64,000 nt of DNA from Micropterus salmoides (Eukaryota > Chordata > Actinopteri > Centrarchiformes > Centrarchidae). The notes beneath the pieces are model-generated. The model saw only the letters and a program-made list of their open reading frames with translations. It was not told where the DNA came from and did not search any database. Each line of letters begins with the position of its first letter. Within the stretch, counting starts at the first letter, position 1. The translations under genes and the position numbers were made by a program. The stretch lies in the NCBI RefSeq assembly GCF_014851395.1, contig NW_024040707.1, positions 4,462,349-4,526,348 on the forward strand, read 5' to 3'. This document shows positions 59,150 through 64,000 of the stretch, piece after piece.

Positions 59150-61100
59150 TTTATAAGGACATTCCTGCAAGTTAAACATGTCAGACCTGGGCAATGCAAG
59201 GTCTGATTGAATATTATAAACCATATAGACATTGTTTTTTTTTTAGGTGATGTCATGTGGCATTTGACTTATATAAAGACCAGCCCTTAGGTAAAAACGA
59301 ATGGACTCCAATGACTGCAACCCCTGAGCAAATATACTACACAAATGGCCAAAATGATGTTAACCCCTGCAAAATATTTATGGATGTCCTGACCTGCAAC
59401 TGTCTGGTATGTAGATGATGTTTTGTACTTCGATTTTGATAATGTTAAATGTTAAATTTAATGTAAAACATGCAGCACTCTAGGAAGCATGTGGTCCATG
59501 AGGGGAGGGATGGAGTGACATTAGTGATTTTATTAACATGCAATATGTTAATTCCAGGTTAATTGCGGGTGGGTCAGTAGTACATGATCAGTACTTGAAA
59601 ATCACAGATTAATACCTATGCCGACAGAATACCAGCATCCGAATTTTCCTTAGTAGTTGGAGGTGTGTGATTTAGACCCCCCTCTGCTGTAAAGGAGAGG
59701 AACAGCATCTGCCTGTACAGAGGAAGGAAGTAGCAATGTCAAGTTCATGGAGGCTGTGGGAAGTGTGTGGTATGTGTGTGTTTTGTTGATAAGCGTAGCC
59801 TTCTCTCGACTCATTTGGTTCTTCCTCATGTGGATTTACTGAGAAAGTGGTTTCTCTCTCTTTCTGCCGATGGTAATTAATGTCTTCCTGCCTAAAACTG
59901 TGAGAAAACCGCCTCTCTAAAGGACCAAGGGGCCACCCAGCTGTTGGCCAGACCAGACAGAGAAGTTGTTATCTGGGCCCGACACACTCCAGCGCTGCCT
60001 CAGCCCTGGAGAAAAGGGGCTCCTACCTAAATTATTTGTGGATATAGATGCACAAAGAGAGAGAACTAAATGGCGTTGTACAAAAGCAGTCCAAGATGGA
60101 TGCTGTATGCAGCAGAAACAGGAGAACCCCATTTTCCTAAAATCAAATTAAGATAGGTTAGTGGAATTGCAAATTCAGGCAGATTGAATGCTATTCTCTT
60201 TTTGTATTCTGGAAGTAAAGTTGCCTTCAGTGAGTTTCCCTTCTCTGGAGAACACAGGATATATCTGTCTGTATAACTGTTCCTCATTTCCTTATCAGCC
60301 TCCTAGTATAGAGGACAGCTTTTCACTAATAGTTTTTCAGCTCATCTGTTTTGCTGCACTGCTGTAGTGTTGGTGTTGTTCTTTCCTGGCCGTTGCTAAG
60401 TGCGTTCAGTTGTTTAAAACTTAATGCTGCTGCCTCTTACTCATCTGGTCTTAAGTAAGTGATAGTAAGTCAGTGTATTGAGATATTTTATGTAGTCAAA
60501 TAATCACCTACTTAAGATTACCCTTAGTTATTTATTTTTTTTAATTACTTACTACTTTCCTTGCACATCAGAACATGCACTTTCAATTGTCCTTGCCCTG
60601 TTAATGAAGATTTTTTAACATCCTACAGTTTAATTTTATGAAAAAAAAAAATCTGCTTGTCAAATAAGCGTATTTCATGTTTCATGTAAGAGTCTAGAAT
60701 TTGCATTTCACACAACAATCTATAAGTGTTTCTTTAAATTTAAAGGTGAGGAGTTAGAATTGGGTAAATGTAAGCGGTTTCGGCACATTTTTTGCATATG
60801 TGGGAACAAATTTACTGCAGTCATAGTTGATTGTAAAAAAGAAAAGATTGCATTGAACTGTAAACCTTGTGTTGTTTGCCTATTACTTAGTGGACATCAA
60901 TGAAGAATGATGCAACAATAACGGCAAGAAGTATAAAGAATAACAAATAATCTTTTTAAAATTATGAACAGAATAGGTTTCAACCTTTTCAAAACAATAG
61001 GTTTTGTAATTAGGTGGTATTTCGGACAACATTCATAAAACTGAATAATGTGTCCCCAGAAATAAGAATTTTTAGAAGGGCCCTTCATAATGGGACCACA
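59150..61100. other. Intergenic stretch, nothing recognised
   Basis: Scattered short open frames only; I see no exon with paired splice sites and no known repeat. Confidence 0.4.
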
Positions 61101-61103
61101 CTG

Positions 61104-61543
61104 TAGTAGTAATAAAACAATAATGATAATTATCGCGATGTAATTTTCCTCAATAACAATTTAACAAATGTTCAATAAATGTTTGATTTAATTCATTTGA
61201 ATCACAAAAAAATTAGCACTTACTTTTTCTTTTCAGGAAAAACGACTGAAAAAAGATTTTACTTAATTTTACTCATGCATATTTGTTGAAAAAAGATTTT
61301 ATCATAATTGTTAATAAATGTTCTACCTCAGATTTGTTAAGTGATCCACTGTTTTGCATGTGTTTATCACATTCTGACTATAAAGAATCTGTCTGGTTTC
61401 TTTGACTTTGACGCAGGAGCAGAAATCAGCCTTTAAACTTGAAAGAAATAATGACTTGATATTTATCGGGATAATTATCAATATCCACTGATATGAAATT
61501 TTTTATTGGGATAACATTTTGGGCCACATCGCCCAGCCCTGCC
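61104..61543 (-). repeat. Diverged copy of the same hAT-type MITE
   Basis: Inverted orientation: AATCAGCCTTTAAACTTGAA and ATCGCCCAGCCCTG at the right end, TTTTCCTCAATAACAA at the left. The left TIR is eroded and I see no target duplication. Confidence 0.7.
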
Positions 61544-61904
61544 TATCTCTCTCTATTTTCGATACGCTTCTGTGTTACTTCATGCAGCGTAGTGTCAGGT
61601 GGAACAAGGATGTTGAGGCACTTGCTGTCGAGGGCTTCCCCTCGAACCTGCTGTGGCTTGGCTTGTACCCCATTTGTACATCGCTTTGGACAAAAAAACC
61701 CAAAAAATTAAAAATTAAAAATGGTATTGTTACCAGTTATGCTGTAATTTCGAGGACAATTCCCAAGTTTAATAACACGCCTCCCTTCCCCCAAACACAC
61801 ACACAATTTCACCCCTTCAGAGGTAACTAACCCCCCCCCCTCCATTTTGTTCCTGGGCTTCTGTTACTTAGCTACCAGTTGCCACGGTTGCTTGGGCTGA
61901 TGGG

Positions 61905-61918
61905 GTTACCTTGGCAAC
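61905..61918. promoter_or_regulatory. RFX X-box-like motif
   Basis: GTTACCTTGGCAAC fits the X-box pattern GTNRCC-N-RGYAAC. A weaker GTTGCCACGGTTGC lies 26 nt upstream. No gene nearby to assign it to. Confidence 0.35.
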
Positions 61919-61969
61919 CATACTCGTGGCGTTGTGTGGTGATCCAGCCACAGTGGGCCCGTCCCAAGG

Positions 61970-61971
<2 letters not shown>

Positions 61972-62019
<48 letters not shown>

Positions 62020-62174
62020 CAGGGATAACGTTATCCCAAGGCAGCCCCATCCCCCCTCCAGTGCCCAATGCCCCATGCCTTCCCAACACACACACATTAA
62101 CACACACATATACGCTCTCACCGCCACTCGGCACACAGCTGCAGCTCCTGGTGGGGAAGATGGGGTGCACAAAG

Positions 62175-62216
<42 letters not shown>

Positions 62217-62287
62217 GTTAACAGCCTCAGGCTGTTGTTTTTTGACCATGGAACCGGCAGCTTTCCCTGCACCTGTGGAGAATACTG

Positions 62288-62321
<34 letters not shown>
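61972..62321. repeat. Cluster of CA/GT microsatellites
   Basis: (CA)n at 61972-62018, (CA)n at 62177-62214 and (GT)n at 62291-62321, separated by GC-richer DNA. A further (CA)n lies at 62734-62760. Long apparent Cys/Val or His/Thr open frames here are products of the repeats. Confidence 0.9.
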
Positions 62322-62323
<2 letters not shown>

Positions 62324-62769
62324 GAGAGAGAGGGATTAATACCTCATTAATAATCAAACCTATTTCTAACCCACCCACGACGCTTGTCCCCCCCCCCCCC
62401 CCCTTTGTCTCCCTCTTCTTCATTTCGTCCACTCCCTAAGTCTGTTTCTCATTTGTAAAAAAAAAAAAGAAAAGACAAAGACCCAGGTAATTGTGAGTTC
62501 GCACAATCTGTAGCCCCGAAGATACACCGCTGTGACTCAGTGTGTGTGCGTCTGAATGACTGCATGCATTCCACCGTGTGTGTGTCACACTGTCAGCTAT
62601 GGTGCTAATGTATTCACAGACAACCCGCTAACATAAACACTCATTCAGTCAGCACCACATACTGTTTTTTAATAAAATACAAACTGAGAATGAATAATCT
62701 GAAAATGACCTCTTCATTTTCATTTGAATGTAAACACACACACACACACACACACACACATCTGCAGGA

Positions 62770-64000
62770 GCTAAAGAGAGAGGGATTAGACAATGATGTC
62801 ATCATAAAAGAGGCAAATCATTCATTCAAGCACTGATCCTTTAAAAAAAAATCTTTTTAGGATGCTCAGTGCTTAAAAGAGCAAGAACCAAAGGAACACT
62901 TTACACATGATTTGAACTAAATCAGACAAAATCGCAGTGAAATAAAATGAAGGACACCATAAGACACAAAGCTGAGATCAGAGGAGGCTCAACAGGTTTT
63001 TACGTTGAGCCACATCATGCCTCGTGCCACTAGGGTGTGCTGTTGATTAATGAGAAATATTGTGGCAGGGACACTGGAACAAAGACCTTCTGAAAAATAA
63101 CACACAACTCACTAAAGAAGAGAAAAAATATAACATAGGCTAAATAGTGAATATTGTGCACCGGCTTTTCAATAAAGTAATTTGCAAAGACCAGATATCA
63201 GTTTCTAATTATATTATATAGTATATTATTATAGATACAGTTTTTGAGGTCTATCATATTTATCACAGTTACCCATGCATGTAATTTCGTGCAACGGACA
63301 ACTACAACCAGTATGTTGGGTGTGCAGTGTTCACCTAAATTGTTAAAAGAAGTAGTCTGCATCAATATGGGTAACTTTCTTTTAAAGTCTGGTTTTCTGA
63401 CTAAATTTATTTAGTCTCGTTGAGGTAATTTGCCCTAATGGAGTCTGCTGTAAAGCTTTGACTAGTTGTGAAATCTTTAGCCTTAACAACAGCGCGTACT
63501 GTAGGTATGTACAGCATGTGTGTTTTTAGGCCTTCTGTGGGTTGTGTGTATGTTGATAGCAGGCAGGAAATCGTTGTAGGTCACGCAACGGCGGTCTGCA
63601 TTCATAAACGCAAAGCAGCATCCCCAGGGTGAATAAACATGCTTTACATACGAAGGCTCATTAATGTGTGTGTGTGGGAGGGTGTGTGTGTGTAATGTAT
63701 ATTCACGCAGATCTTGTCTGTGCTTGTGAAGATATTTGGAAGCGTAAATATGACAGAATCACAGCAGAATGAGTTTTTAAGAAAACTTGCTCCAACAGGT
63801 GATTCAGGAGCAGAATAAATCAAGGTGTATGTGGATGTTTTAGTTACATGCATGTAAATATAGATGCATCGTACTGCTTTTGTGTTGACAGCGGGCAGGT
63901 CAACCTTACTGCTTTTGTGGATGAATACATACTGCAGCTCATTACTGGCGTATTACTGTGTGTTTGTAACTGACAAAAGAACTATATTAATGTATGCTGT
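62770..64000. other. Intergenic stretch to right edge, nothing recognised
   Basis: Only short GT-rich tracts (near 63665-63690). No coding or repeat signature recognised. Confidence 0.4.

Noticed and set aside
61868..62432. Long open frames on both strands with poly-Cys/Val or poly-His/Thr
   Set aside because: Direct products of CA/GT microsatellites, not genes.

Overview
The window is eukaryotic and almost certainly from a ray-finned (teleost) fish. It has long introns with consensus GT-AG sites and many CA/GT microsatellites. It also carries several typical fish repeats: a Tc1/mariner element, hAT-like MITEs, L2-like and R4-like LINEs, and tRNA-derived SINEs. I see no operons, CRISPR arrays or bacterial or viral genes. 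Families were named by recognising sequence, without a database search.

Two protein-coding genes can be rebuilt by splicing, and they lie head to head. On the minus strand, positions 31,386 down to 1,397 hold the 5' part of a de novo DNA methyltransferase gene, dnmt3b. It has one short coding tip in exon 1 and five further coding exons; the PWWP, ADD and catalytic exons lie beyond the left edge. On the plus strand, 33,789-46,295 holds a complete nine-exon commd7, predicted at 199 residues, a Commander/CCC complex subunit. The same divergent COMMD7-DNMT3B pair exists in human, which supports both names. Exon phases join without a frame break throughout.

Layout: 1-31.4 kb is dnmt3b, with very large introns 1 and 2. 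Intron 1 contains a full-length DD38E-type Tc1 element (21,757-23,376) whose transposase has lost its first catalytic Asp. 31.4-33.7 kb is the shared divergent promoter interval, largely filled with pieces of one MITE family. 33.8-46.5 kb is commd7. Its last intron (5.3 kb) is built from MITEs, one of which has a perfect 8-bp target duplication. 46.5-64 kb is gene-poor: a nested pair of L2-like LINE fragments (47.3-48.3 kb), a 3' fragment of a restriction-like-endonuclease LINE (53.7-54.8 kb), another L2-like fragment (55.8-56.5 kb), SINEs, a possible CpG-containing promoter/first exon near 57.8-58.0 kb, and a microsatellite-rich stretch at 61.9-62.8 kb.

I did not find a new multi-gene system. 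The most unusual points are: the DD38E transposase with a Tyr in place of its first Asp; overlapping start codons at the dnmt3b exon 1/2 junction; a tandem (NAGNAG) acceptor and a frame-shifting candidate microexon in commd7; a three-copy family of inverted-repeat elements, one copy abutting a dnmt3b splice donor; and nested transposon insertions.
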